Assembly: GCF_003289625.1 (NCBI RefSeq) | Contig: NZ_QMBN01000001.1 | Span: 1-64,000, forward strand | Direction of reading: 5' to 3' | DNA length: 64,000 nucleotides | Origin: Microbacterium sp. SMR1 | GTDB taxonomy: Bacteria; Actinomycetota; Actinomycetes; Actinomycetales; Microbacteriaceae | Shown here: positions 17,009 to 25,035 of the stretch, in pieces | Numbering within the stretch: position 1 is the stretch's first letter | Layout: every line of letters begins with the position of its first letter | The notes under the pieces: generated by a model | What the model was told of the DNA's origin: nothing | The model's database searches: none | What the model saw: only the letters and a program-made list of their open reading frames with translations | Made by a program: the position numbers and the translations under genes

Positions 17009-18259
17009 TCATCCTTCCAGCAGCACGACGTCGATGAGGTCGCCGGGCTCGACGACGGCCGTCTCCTCCGGGACGACCGCATACGCCTCGGCGAGGGCGA
17101 GTGCGCCCGCGAGGTGCGAGCCCGAGCCGCCCGGTGTCGCCGGGCGCACGGACCATCCTGCAGGGTCGGTGCGGTCGACCACCGCGGGCAGGTACTGCCG
17201 GCGACCCGGTGGCGTGCGCCAGGACTCGGCCGCGGGAAGCCGGAGCGCCGGCCGCCGCAGGTCGGAGCGGCCCTGGAGGGCGAGCAGGGCAGGGCGCACG
17301 AACACCTCGAACGACACCGCCGCACTCACCGGGTTGCCCGGCAGGCCGAAGACGAGCGTTCCCGACGGCAGGACCCCGAAGGCCTGCGGCTTGCCCGGCT
17401 GCATCGCCACCCGCGAGAAACGCAGCGCGTCGCCCAGTTCGGTCTTGACGACCTCGTAGGCGCCCGCGCTCACCCCGCCCGAGGTGATGACGACGTCCGC
17501 TCGGGATCCGCCGGTCGTGGCCGCTGCGATCTCGTGCCGGAAGGCGGCGCCGCCGTCGTCGACGTGCACGCGGCGGATGACCGTACCGCCCGCCTGACGG
17601 CTGAGCGCTTCGAGCAGCAGGCCGTTCGACTCGGGGATCTGTCCGCGGATGCGTGGGAAGCCGGGCTCGACGAGCTCGCTGCCGGTCGAGATGACGACGA
17701 CGCGCGGGGACTCCGAGATGGTGACCCGGGCGATGTCGGCGGCGGCGAGGGCCGCCAGCTGCCGCGGGCCGAGCAGCGTCCCGGCGTCCAGCACCGTGTC
17801 GCCGGGGCGGATGTCGTCGTGTGCGCGCCGGACGAACATGCCCCGCCTCGCGGGGGCGGCGAGCACGCGTGCGGTCGTCAGCGAATCATCGAGGCCGCCC
17901 GCGGTGTCTTCGAACGGCACGATGGTGTCGGCGCTGCTGGGCACCGGGGAGCCCGTCATGATGCGTGCGGCCTCGCCGGGGGTCAGATGCGGATCGTCCG
18001 CCGTGCCCGCCGGCAGATCGGCGATGACCGCGAGGTCGACGGGACGCTCGGCGGACGCCGTTGCGACATCGTCGAAGCGCACCGCGAAGCCGTCCATCGC
18101 CGAGTTGTCGAAGTCGGGGATCCCCCCGCGCGCGATCGCAGCCTCGCGCAGGACGCAGCCGGCGGCGTCGGCGAGCCCGGCCGTGCGGGTCGGCAGCGGG
18201 CGGACGGCGGCGAGGACGTCCGCGAGCTGCTCCTCGACGGTGCGCAGCCCGCCGCTCAC
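17009..18259 (-). CDS. moeA: Molybdopterin molybdenumtransferase MoeA
   Basis: MoeA (416 residues) inserts molybdate into adenylylated molybdopterin. Signatures include FDNSAMDGFAV (residues about 51-61), the MoCF-like ITSGGVSAGAYEVVK segment and PGKPQAFG..GLPGNPVSAAVSFE. GTG 18259 is chosen as start because it overlaps the moeB stop as GTGA. The protein is complete, with the C-terminal beta-barrel domain IV. It probably acts with the mogA-like product of the neighbouring plus-strand unit. Confidence 0.95.
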   Translation of the reverse strand: MSGGLRTVEEQLADVLAAVRPLPTRTAGLADAAGCVLREAAIARGGIPDFDNSAMDGFAVRFDDVATASAERPVDLAVIADLPAGTADDPHLTPGEAARIMTGSPVPSSADTIVPFEDTAGGLDDSLTTARVLAAPARRGMFVRRAHDDIRPGDTVLDAGTLLGPRQLAALAAADIARVTISESPRVVVISTGSELVEPGFPRIRGQIPESNGLLLEALSRQAGGTVIRRVHVDDGGAAFRHEIAAATTGGSRADVVITSGGVSAGAYEVVKTELGDALRFSRVAMQPGKPQAFGVLPSGTLVFGLPGNPVSAAVSFEVFVRPALLALQGRSDLRRPALRLPAAESWRTPPGRRQYLPAVVDRTDPAGWSVRPATPGGSGSHLAGALALAEAYAVVPEETAVVEPGDLIDVVLLEG

Positions 18260-19359
18260 GACTGCCACCGTGCGAGCCCGCCCGCGAGCACGGATGCCGC
18301 GACACCGCGGCCCCGGAGGGCATCCGCAGCGCGATGGGCGCGGATGCCGTGCGCGCACACCACCACGACCCGGTCGGCACCGACGAGGCTCGGATCAGCG
18401 AGGAGCTCGCCGAGCGGTACCAGCACCGAGCCGGGCAGTACACCGGTCGCCGTCTCGTGGGGCTCCCGCACATCGAGCACCACCGCGCCGACGGACTGCT
18501 GCGCTCGGAGCTGCTCGAGATCGACCTCGGGTGCCGCCGTCCGTCTCGGCTCTGCAGGGGGCGGAGGAACCGCGGCCGGGGACGCCGCACTCGACGCCGC
18601 GCGCAGCGGCACCTCGCGCTGGGTGCCGGTGAGGGCATCGACGACGACCAGCCGGCCGAGGAGCGGTTCGCCGACCCCGGTGATGAGCTTGATCGCCTCG
18701 GTCGCGAGCATTCCGCCCACCGTCATGCAGAGGGACCCGAGCACGCCCACCTCGGCGCACGTCGGCAGGTCGTCCGCGCTGCCCGCGGGGTAGAGGTCGT
18801 CGAGGCCGACGGCCGGAACGCCTGCCGGCGGCGCGGTCCAGAAGACGGTGACCTGCGCGTGGAACTCCTGGATGACGCCCCAGACGAGCGGCAGCCCGAG
18901 TGCCGCGCATGCCGCGGCCACGACGGTGCGGGTCTCGAACGTGTCGGTGCCGTCGATGACGAGGTCGCTCCCCGCCAGCAGACGCGACGCGTTATCGGCA
19001 TCCAGCCGCTCGCGGCGCGTCTCGATCCGGGTCTCGGGCGACAATGCGGTGGCGGCTCGGACCGCGGAGGCGACCTTCGGTGAACCGACGTCGTCGACGC
19101 GATGGATCACCTGCCGCTGGAGATTGGCGTACTCGACCACGTCGTCGTCGATGACGGTGATCGTCCCGACCCCGGCGGCGGCGAGGGCGAGGATCACCGG
19201 CGAGCCGAGACCGCCGGCGCCGACGACCGCGACGCGGGCCGCCGCCAGCCGTCGCTGACCCTGGTCGCCCAGGCCCGCGAGGACGGCATGCCTCGCGGTG
19301 CGCTCGCGCTCACGATTCGACAGGGTCTCGGCGGGATCGACGAGGGGCGGCAGGGTCAT
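18256..19359 (-). CDS. moeB: MoeB/MoeZ-type adenylyltransferase with rhodanese domain
   Basis: The 367-residue protein is an E1-like enzyme (residues about 15-255, nucleotide-binding GAGGLGSP at 47-54, IDDDVVEYANLQRQ) fused to a C-terminal rhodanese (about 280-367, active-site loop CAHGIRAHRAAD). It activates and sulfurates MoaD. The PTCAEVGVLG segment with the conserved Cys is kept, but the CxxC zinc pairs of typical MoeB are not visible; the segment where YRCLFP usually stands reads GLDDLYP. A TAGCCT hexamer 6 nt before ATG indicates leaderless transcription of the moeB-moeA-moaC-moaD operon. Confidence 0.92.
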   Translation of the reverse strand: MTLPPLVDPAETLSNRERERTARHAVLAGLGDQGQRRLAAARVAVVGAGGLGSPVILALAAAGVGTITVIDDDVVEYANLQRQVIHRVDDVGSPKVASAVRAATALSPETRIETRRERLDADNASRLLAGSDLVIDGTDTFETRTVVAAACAALGLPLVWGVIQEFHAQVTVFWTAPPAGVPAVGLDDLYPAGSADDLPTCAEVGVLGSLCMTVGGMLATEAIKLITGVGEPLLGRLVVVDALTGTQREVPLRAASSAASPAAVPPPPAEPRRTAAPEVDLEQLRAQQSVGAVVLDVREPHETATGVLPGSVLVPLGELLADPSLVGADRVVVVCAHGIRAHRAADALRGRGVAASVLAGGLARWQS

Positions 19360-19478
19360 GGGATCAGGCTAGACGCGCATAGGGGTAGCCGGGGCGGGCG
19401 CGGGTGGGACCCGGGCGAGCATCCGCGGATGCGGCGGATTCGGCCCTCCTCTTCCGCAGTTGCGGGTATGTTCGGCCC

Positions 19479-19871
19479 ATGACGACGTATCGCATCTCGG
19501 AGGCGGCCCGCCTGCTCGGAGTCAGCGACGACACCGTGCGCCGCTGGATCGAGCAGGGTGTCCTTCCGGTCTCGGGTGACAGCCCGGCGAGGGTGCCCGG
19601 CGACGCGCTCGCCGCGCACGCGGTCGAGCTCGCTTCCGCCGCGGCGGACCCCTCCGACCGACTCTCGAGCGCCCGCAACCGCTTCGTCGGCCTTGTCACC
19701 CGCGTGCAGATCGACGGGGTGATGGCCCAGGTCGACGTGCAGTCGGGACCGCACCGCATCGTGTCGCTCATGTCGGCCGAGGCGGCGCGCGAACTCGAGC
19801 TCGAACCCGGATCGCTCGCGGTCGCGGTCGTGAAGGCCACGACGGTCGTGGTCGAGACTCCGAAGGACTGA
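19479..19871 (+). CDS. HTH-TOBE (Mop) molybdate-responsive regulator-like protein
   Basis: The 130-residue protein joins a MerR/excisionase-type HTH (residues 1-30, ISEAARLLGVSDDTVRRWI) to a single TOBE/Mop domain (about 65-128, NRFVGLVTRVQIDGVMAQV) that binds molybdate oxyanions in related proteins. It resembles a minimal ModE: DNA binding plus one molbindin unit. Its position 3 nt before modA, divergent from moeB, suggests it senses molybdate and controls mod and perhaps moe genes. A TATGTT hexamer 6 nt before ATG points to a leaderless mRNA. It could instead be only a molybdate-storage molbindin. Confidence 0.88.
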   Translation: MTTYRISEAARLLGVSDDTVRRWIEQGVLPVSGDSPARVPGDALAAHAVELASAAADPSDRLSSARNRFVGLVTRVQIDGVMAQVDVQSGPHRIVSLMSAEAARELELEPGSLAVAVVKATTVVVETPKD

Positions 19872-19874
19872 GCC

Positions 19875-20660
19875 GTGCGCACACGACGAATCACCGTCGC
19901 CGCCCTCGCGGCTGTCATGCTCCTCCTGGCGGGGTGCGCCGCGGGCGGCGTCGCGGAGTCGGGGCCGGGCACCGCGGAATCCGAGGTCTCGGGCGAGGTC
20001 ACCGTCTTCGCTGCCGCGTCGCTGAAGACGGGATTCGACGAGCTGGCGTCGCAGTTCGAGCAGCGGCATCCCTCCGTCACGATCTCGCCCATCAGCTACG
20101 ACGGGTCGTCGACGCTCGCGACGCAGCTGATCGAGGGAGCCCCCGGCGACGTGTTCGCCTCGGCCGACGAGGCGAACATGCAGAAGGTCGTCGACGCCGG
20201 GCTCGCCGCCGCCCCGGACGTCTTCGCGACGAACCGGCTCACACTCGTGGTGCCGGCCGGGAACCCCGGTTCGATCACCGGCCTGGCAGACCTCGCCGAC
20301 GCCGACCGCACCGTCGTGCTGTGCGCACAGGCGGTGCCGTGCGGAGCGGCCTCGGAGACGCTTCTCAGCGACGCCGGTGTCACTCCGAGCGTCGACAGCT
20401 ACGAGCAGAACGTCACCGCGGTGCTGACGAAGGTCGCGGGCGGTGAGGCCGATGCCGGCCTCGTCTACGTCACGGATGCCGCCCTCACCGGCGATGTCGA
20501 GACGGTGGAGGTCGCCGGCGCTGAGCGAGTCGTCAACCGGTACCCGATCGCGGCGCTCGCCGACGCGCGGTCGCCCGAGGCCGCCGCGGAGTTCGTCGCC
20601 TACGTGCTGTCCGAAGACGGCCAGACGGTGCTGCGCCGTCTCGGCTTCGGGGCGCCGTGA
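19875..20660 (+). CDS. modA: Molybdate ABC transporter substrate-binding lipoprotein ModA
   Basis: This 261-residue extracellular binding protein for molybdate/tungstate has an N-terminal signal with lipobox LAGC (Cys about residue 22). The mature part shows the ModA pattern TVFAAASLKTGFDELA, DGSSTLATQLIEGAPGDVFASAD and the late VYVTDA. GTG 19875 is used because it directly follows the regulator stop and gives a full signal peptide. It overlaps modB by 4 nt. Confidence 0.95.
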   Translation: MRTRRITVAALAAVMLLLAGCAAGGVAESGPGTAESEVSGEVTVFAAASLKTGFDELASQFEQRHPSVTISPISYDGSSTLATQLIEGAPGDVFASADEANMQKVVDAGLAAAPDVFATNRLTLVVPAGNPGSITGLADLADADRTVVLCAQAVPCGAASETLLSDAGVTPSVDSYEQNVTAVLTKVAGGEADAGLVYVTDAALTGDVETVEVAGAERVVNRYPIAALADARSPEAAAEFVAYVLSEDGQTVLRRLGFGAP

Positions 20661-21493
20661 GCGGCGGTGGGGCCGGCGGTCACCGGACGACGCGCCGCAG
20701 CGCGCCGGGGTATGTGCCGCGCGTCCTTCTCGTGCCGGCGGTCGTCGGGCTCGCGCTGCTCGTGGTCCCGCTGGCCGCCCTGGTGGGCCGCGTCGACCCC
20801 ACGACAGTGTGGACCGACGTCACGTCGCCCGAGGCCGGCGCGGCGCTCGCGCTCTCGCTGCAGACCGCGCTCGCGGCCACCGCTGCGTGCATCGTGCTCG
20901 GCGTTCCGCTCGCCCTGACGATCGCCCGGGCAGGCGCCCGCGGTGCGGCGGTGCTGCGAGCCATCGTGACGGTCCCGCTCGTGCTGCCCCCCATGGTCGG
21001 CGGCGTCGCCCTGCTGTTCCTGTTCGGGCGGACCGGCTGGCTGGGCGCGATGCTCGGCGAAGCCGGCATCCGCGTCCCGTTCACCACCGTGGCTGTCGTG
21101 ATCGCGCAGACTTTCGTCGCTCTGCCCTTCCTCGTGCTCGCGCTCGAGGGCGCACTTCGCGCCACGGGAGTCGGGTACGAGCAGACCGCCGCCGCGCTCG
21201 GGGCGGGACGGTGGCGCATCCTGTTCCGGGTCACCCTGCCGCTCGCAGCGCCCGGGCTCATCGCAGGGACCGTGCTGTGCTTCGCCCGCGCCCTCGGCGA
21301 GTTCGGCGCCACCGCACTGTTCGCCGGCAACGCGCCCGGCGTCACGCAGACGATGCCGCTGGCGATCTACACGGCGTTCAACGGTGCCGGGGTGTCGCAG
21401 GGCACGGCTGTGGCACTGTCGCTCCTCCTGCTCATCACGGCGATCGCCGCGCTTCTGCTCGTGCGGGCCTGGCGGCCGGGCGGTGCCCGATGA
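20657..21493 (+). CDS. modB: Molybdate ABC transporter permease ModB
   Basis: The 278-residue inner-membrane permease has about six helices. The EAA loop for ATPase contact reads GYEQTAAALGAGRWRILFRVTLP. The segment PLVLPPMVGGVALLFLFGR is typical of ModB/CysT-type permeases. GTG start and stop both lie in GTGA/ATGA overlaps with modA and modC, so the three subunits are translationally coupled. Confidence 0.95.
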   Translation: MSGGGAGGHRTTRRSAPGYVPRVLLVPAVVGLALLVVPLAALVGRVDPTTVWTDVTSPEAGAALALSLQTALAATAACIVLGVPLALTIARAGARGAAVLRAIVTVPLVLPPMVGGVALLFLFGRTGWLGAMLGEAGIRVPFTTVAVVIAQTFVALPFLVLALEGALRATGVGYEQTAAALGAGRWRILFRVTLPLAAPGLIAGTVLCFARALGEFGATALFAGNAPGVTQTMPLAIYTAFNGAGVSQGTAVALSLLLLITAIAALLLVRAWRPGGAR

Positions 21494-22569
21494 GTGCCCG
21501 GCTCACGGCACGCGTCCGGGTGCAGCGGCCCGGCCTCACCGTGACCGTCGACCTCGTCGCCGAACCGGGGGAGGTCGTCGCGGTCATGGGGCCGAGCGGC
21601 GCGGGGAAGACGACGGTGCTCGAGGCGATCGCGGGCCTCGTGCCGCTCGACGCGGGATCGATCCGCGTCGGCGACGATGAGGTCGCGAGCCCCCGCCGGC
21701 GCGTGGCGCCGCAGCACCGCGGCATCGTGATGCTGCGTCAGGACCCCGGCCTCTTCCCGCACCTCTCGGCGCGCGAGAACGTGGCCTTCGGGCTCCGCTC
21801 TCGCAAAGAGCCGGCACGTCGGGCGCGCCTCATCGCCGACGAATGGCTCGAGCGGGTCGGGCTCGCCGGGGTCGGCGGCCGGCATCCCCGAGAGCTCTCC
21901 GGGGGGCAGCAGCAGCGCGTCGCCCTCGCCCGCGCGCTCGCGGCGCGGCCCCGCGTCATCCTGCTCGACGAGCCGTTCACGGCGCTCGATCCGGCGACGG
22001 CCGCGTCACTGCGGGCGATGCTCGGCGAACAGCTGCGGGCTGCCGGGGCGACGGCCGTGATCGTCAGCCACGACGCCCTCGATGCGGCGGCGGTGGCCGA
22101 TCGGCTGGTGGTGCTCGAAGCGGGACTCGTGACCCAGAGCGGCGCCGTCCGAGAGGTGCTGCGGACCCCCGCAACGGCGTTCGGTGCTGCCATCGCGGGA
22201 GTGAACCGAGTCGTCGGCAACGTGGTCGGCCAGGGCGATGACGCGGTCTGGCAGGCCGGCACCCTCGCGGTGCCCCGGCCCGGCGCGGACGGTGGTGCCG
22301 CTGCCGCTCTGTTCCGCCCGAGCGACGTCCGGCTCGAGGGGGTCGCGGCCGGCGACGGGCTCGCGCGGTCGGGGGCTGCGCCGTCGGACGACGACCGCGT
22401 CGTGTGGCGGGCTCGCGTCGTTCGGCTCGAGCCCACTGTCGGCGGAGTCCGGGTGATCGTCGCCGATCCGCCGGCGGCGGTCGACATCCCGGTGGATCTG
22501 GCCGCGGACCTCGGCGCGCGCAGCCTCGTGCAGCTCTCCCTGCCGACCGCCGCGATCACATGGGACTGA
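21490..22569 (+). CDS. modC: Molybdate ABC transporter ATPase ModC
   Basis: The 359-residue ATPase has Walker A GPSGAGKT (residues 34-41), the ABC signature LSGGQQQ (about 138-144), Walker B VILLDEP (about 157-163) and the switch His in IVSHDALD. A C-terminal extension of roughly 130 residues is a TOBE-like regulatory domain, where ModC proteins can bind oxyanion. ATG 21490 overlaps the modB stop. It is the last gene of the regulator-modABC operon. Confidence 0.94.
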   Translation: MSARLTARVRVQRPGLTVTVDLVAEPGEVVAVMGPSGAGKTTVLEAIAGLVPLDAGSIRVGDDEVASPRRRVAPQHRGIVMLRQDPGLFPHLSARENVAFGLRSRKEPARRARLIADEWLERVGLAGVGGRHPRELSGGQQQRVALARALAARPRVILLDEPFTALDPATAASLRAMLGEQLRAAGATAVIVSHDALDAAAVADRLVVLEAGLVTQSGAVREVLRTPATAFGAAIAGVNRVVGNVVGQGDDAVWQAGTLAVPRPGADGGAAAALFRPSDVRLEGVAAGDGLARSGAAPSDDDRVVWRARVVRLEPTVGGVRVIVADPPAAVDIPVDLAADLGARSLVQLSLPTAAITWD

Positions 22570-22585
22570 GTGGCACGATGGGGGA

Positions 22586-23191
22586 ATGCCCCACATGCGC
22601 GCCGTCCGGCCCGGCGATGACGCCGCGCTGAGCGAGATCTGTCTGCGGACCGCCGACCACGGCTCCGATGCCACCGGACTCTTCGACGACGACGACATCT
22701 GGGGAGCGATCTTCGTGCTGCCCTACGCCGAGCGGCATCCCGACTTCGCCTTCGTCGTGGCCGATGACGACGACCGGGCGATCGGCTACGTCGTCGCGAC
22801 GCCGGACACCGATGCCTTCGAGGAGTGGTTCCGCGGCGAGTGGTGGCCGCGGTTCGCCGACCGCTGGCCCGAGCCCTCGCCCGATGACACCTCGCGGCAG
22901 GCGGGGACGCTGCGATACGCCTACGGTCGACGCCCCGGAGCCGAGCCGCTCGCCGCGACCCATCGCGCGCACCTGCACATCGACCTGCTGCCCGCGGCCC
23001 AGGGGCAGGGGTGGGGGCGACGGCTGATCGACCGGGTGTCGGAGCAGCTCCGCACGTCGGGCGTCATCCGTCTGCACCTGGTCGCGTCGGCGGCCAACGA
23101 CGGGGCGCTCGCCTTCTACGACCGCCTGGGGTTCGAGCGCCTGCCCTCCTCGCCCGGCGCGCAGGCGTTCGGCATCGACCTCGACCGCTGA
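22586..23191 (+). CDS. GNAT-family N-acetyltransferase
   Basis: A 201-residue acetyltransferase. The acetyl-CoA pyrophosphate-binding loop is visible in AQGQGWGRRLIDRV (about residues 137-150), preceded by the HLHIDLLP strand. The target amine is unknown. A CACGAT hexamer ends 6 nt before ATG and no Shine-Dalgarno is apparent, so the mRNA is probably leaderless and independent of modABC although only 16 bp separate them. Confidence 0.88.
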   Translation: MPHMRAVRPGDDAALSEICLRTADHGSDATGLFDDDDIWGAIFVLPYAERHPDFAFVVADDDDRAIGYVVATPDTDAFEEWFRGEWWPRFADRWPEPSPDDTSRQAGTLRYAYGRRPGAEPLAATHRAHLHIDLLPAAQGQGWGRRLIDRVSEQLRTSGVIRLHLVASAANDGALAFYDRLGFERLPSSPGAQAFGIDLDR

Positions 23192-23213
23192 GGCCCGGTC
23201 GGGCGGCGCCGCC

Positions 23214-23268
23214 GAGGTCCCAGTTGGGCTGGGTTTGCCGGCTGGATTTCCGGCCCAACTGGGACCTC
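23214..23268. repeat. Intergenic palindrome, copy 1 of a tandem pair
   Basis: Perfect 16-bp arms GAGGTCCCAGTTGGGC and their complement (23253-23268) enclose a 23-nt centre GGGTTTGCCGGCTGG. It is followed by GGGTTG. A diverged second copy lies 39 nt downstream. It sits between a GNAT gene and the end of cydC and could terminate both, but the duplicated design suggests a repeat family. Confidence 0.8.
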
Positions 23269-23306
23269 GGGTTGCGCAGGGGCGGTCGCGGCGGGCCACG
23301 GCGAGC

Positions 23307-23361
23307 GAAGTCCCACTTGGGCCGGGTTTACCGGCTGGTTTCCCGGCCGTAGTGGGACCTC
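23307..23361. repeat. Intergenic palindrome, copy 2 of a tandem pair
   Basis: The same 55-bp architecture as the copy at 23214-23268 appears here: an imperfect stem around GTCCCACTTGGG, centre GGGTTTACCGGCTGG, then GGGACCTCGGGTTG. Substitutions in one arm are partly compensated in the other, which suggests selection for pairing or independent decay of an old insertion. Confidence 0.7.
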
Positions 23362-23373
23362 GGGTTGAGGGCG

Positions 23374-25035
23374 TCAGCCGGTGAGCAGGCGCCCGTCGGA
23401 GATGCGGACCGTGCGGTCGACGAGCGAGCCCGGCACTCGGACGTGCGAGATGAGCACGACGGCGCGCTCCTCGTCGACGGCCGAGAGCAGATCGCGCATC
23501 AGCGCGTCGGATGCCGCAGGGTCGACCCCGGCCGTCGGCTCGTCGAGCACGAGCACGGGGAAGCCGTGCAGCAGCGCACGAGCGAGCGCGATGCGCTGCG
23601 CCTGGCCGCCGGAGACGAGGGCGCCGTGCTCGCCGACGCGAGCGTCGAGACCGCCGCGCTCGCGCAGCCAGCCGCCCAGGCCGACGCGTTCGAGCACGGC
23701 CTCCAGCTCGGCGTCGGTCGCGGTGTCGCGGGCGAACAGGAGGTTCTGGCGGATGTCCTCGTCGAAGAGCATCGGCTGCTGCTCGCACAGTCCCACTGTC
23801 AGCCGCACGTCGTCGGGAGAGAGACCTTGTACGTCAGTGCGCCCGATCCGGTAGCTCCCGTCGACGTCGAGGAAGCGCACGAGGGCATGCGCGAGCGTCG
23901 ACTTGCCCGCACCGCTCGACCCGACGACGAGCAGGCGTTCACCCGGGCGGACGTCCAGGTCGACGCCCGCGAGGGCCGGCCGATCTGCTCCGGGCCACGT
24001 CACCGACACGTCGCGCAGGTGGAGTCCGTCGCCGAGCGCGGGCGCGACGCCCGTGGGAGCGACGCTGCTCGCAACGAGTCCCGACGGGATGTCGCCGGGC
24101 ACGGTCTCGGCGATCCGTTCCGCCGACGCGTGCACCTGACGCCAGGATGCCGCTGCGAGCGGAACCGTCTGGAAGACCTCGAACACGGCCATCGGCACGA
24201 GGACGGCGACGGCCAGCCACGGACCGCCGAGGGCGGTGACATCCGGGGCGGTGACGATGACGGCGAGGATCGATGCGGCGCCCGCGGCGAGCGAGACGAT
24301 GGCCGCGCTTCCGGCCTGCGCACCGGCGCGGCGGACGACCGCACGTCTGAGGTCGGCGTCCGCTGCCTCGACACGGCGACGGCTCTGCTCTTCGGCCCCG
24401 TACGCCAGCAGCACGTCGAGGCTTCCGAGATGGTCGGCGACGGCGTCGGCGAGCCGGGCGCGGAGCGGGGCGATCGTGCGCTCCGCGCGAGCACCCGCGA
24501 CCCAGCCCCAGCCGGTGGCCGCCGCCGCGGCGACGACGAGGCAGCCGAGCAGGGTGAGCCCGGCCGGCCACGAGACGGTCGCGACGAAGACGACGGCGGC
24601 GAGGGCGACCGTGGCCGAGGCCACGAGCGGCTCCACCACTCGCAGCGGCAGGTTCTGCAGGTCGTCGACGTCGTCGACGAGGGCGGAGAGCGCGGATCCG
24701 CGGCGGATGCGGCCGAGCCCGTCGGGTGCGAGCGGGATCAGGCGTCGGACGAGGTCGGTCCGCGTCGTTGCGAGCTGACGCAGCGCCGCATCGTGCGACG
24801 TCAGGCGTTCGAGGTAGCGGAAGACGGCACGCGAGATCGCGAACGCCCGCACCCCGACGACGGCCGCCATCACGTACATCACCGCGGGCTGCTCGCTCGC
24901 ACGGACGATGAGCCACGCGCTGCACGCGAGGAGCGCGACGGCCGAGGCCTCCGTGGCGAACCCGGTCGCGAGGGCGCGCCAGAACCGTCGCGGCGGGGGC
25001 ATCGCACCGCGGAGCACCTCGGACGTCGTGGTCAT
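23374..25035 (-). CDS. cydC: Thiol reductant ABC exporter subunit CydC
   Basis: The 553-residue half-transporter has a six-helix membrane domain (about residues 20-300) and an ATPase domain with Walker A GSSGAGKS, signature VSGGQAQR and Walker B VLVLDEP. CydDC exports cysteine/glutathione to the cell exterior and is needed for cytochrome bd assembly. The ATG overlaps the cydD stop by 4 nt. Its place after cydABD and the paired ABC architecture support CydC over a generic exporter. Confidence 0.93.
   Translation of the reverse strand: MTTTSEVLRGAMPPPRRFWRALATGFATEASAVALLACSAWLIVRASEQPAVMYVMAAVVGVRAFAISRAVFRYLERLTSHDAALRQLATTRTDLVRRLIPLAPDGLGRIRRGSALSALVDDVDDLQNLPLRVVEPLVASATVALAAVVFVATVSWPAGLTLLGCLVVAAAAATGWGWVAGARAERTIAPLRARLADAVADHLGSLDVLLAYGAEEQSRRRVEAADADLRRAVVRRAGAQAGSAAIVSLAAGAASILAVIVTAPDVTALGGPWLAVAVLVPMAVFEVFQTVPLAAASWRQVHASAERIAETVPGDIPSGLVASSVAPTGVAPALGDGLHLRDVSVTWPGADRPALAGVDLDVRPGERLLVVGSSGAGKSTLAHALVRFLDVDGSYRIGRTDVQGLSPDDVRLTVGLCEQQPMLFDEDIRQNLLFARDTATDAELEAVLERVGLGGWLRERGGLDARVGEHGALVSGGQAQRIALARALLHGFPVLVLDEPTAGVDPAASDALMRDLLSAVDEERAVVLISHVRVPGSLVDRTVRISDGRLLTG

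Noticed and set aside
15366..22569. Considered a Moco riboswitch upstream of the molybdenum genes
   Set aside because: Leaders here are absent or very short (leaderless starts), leaving no room for the riboswitch.
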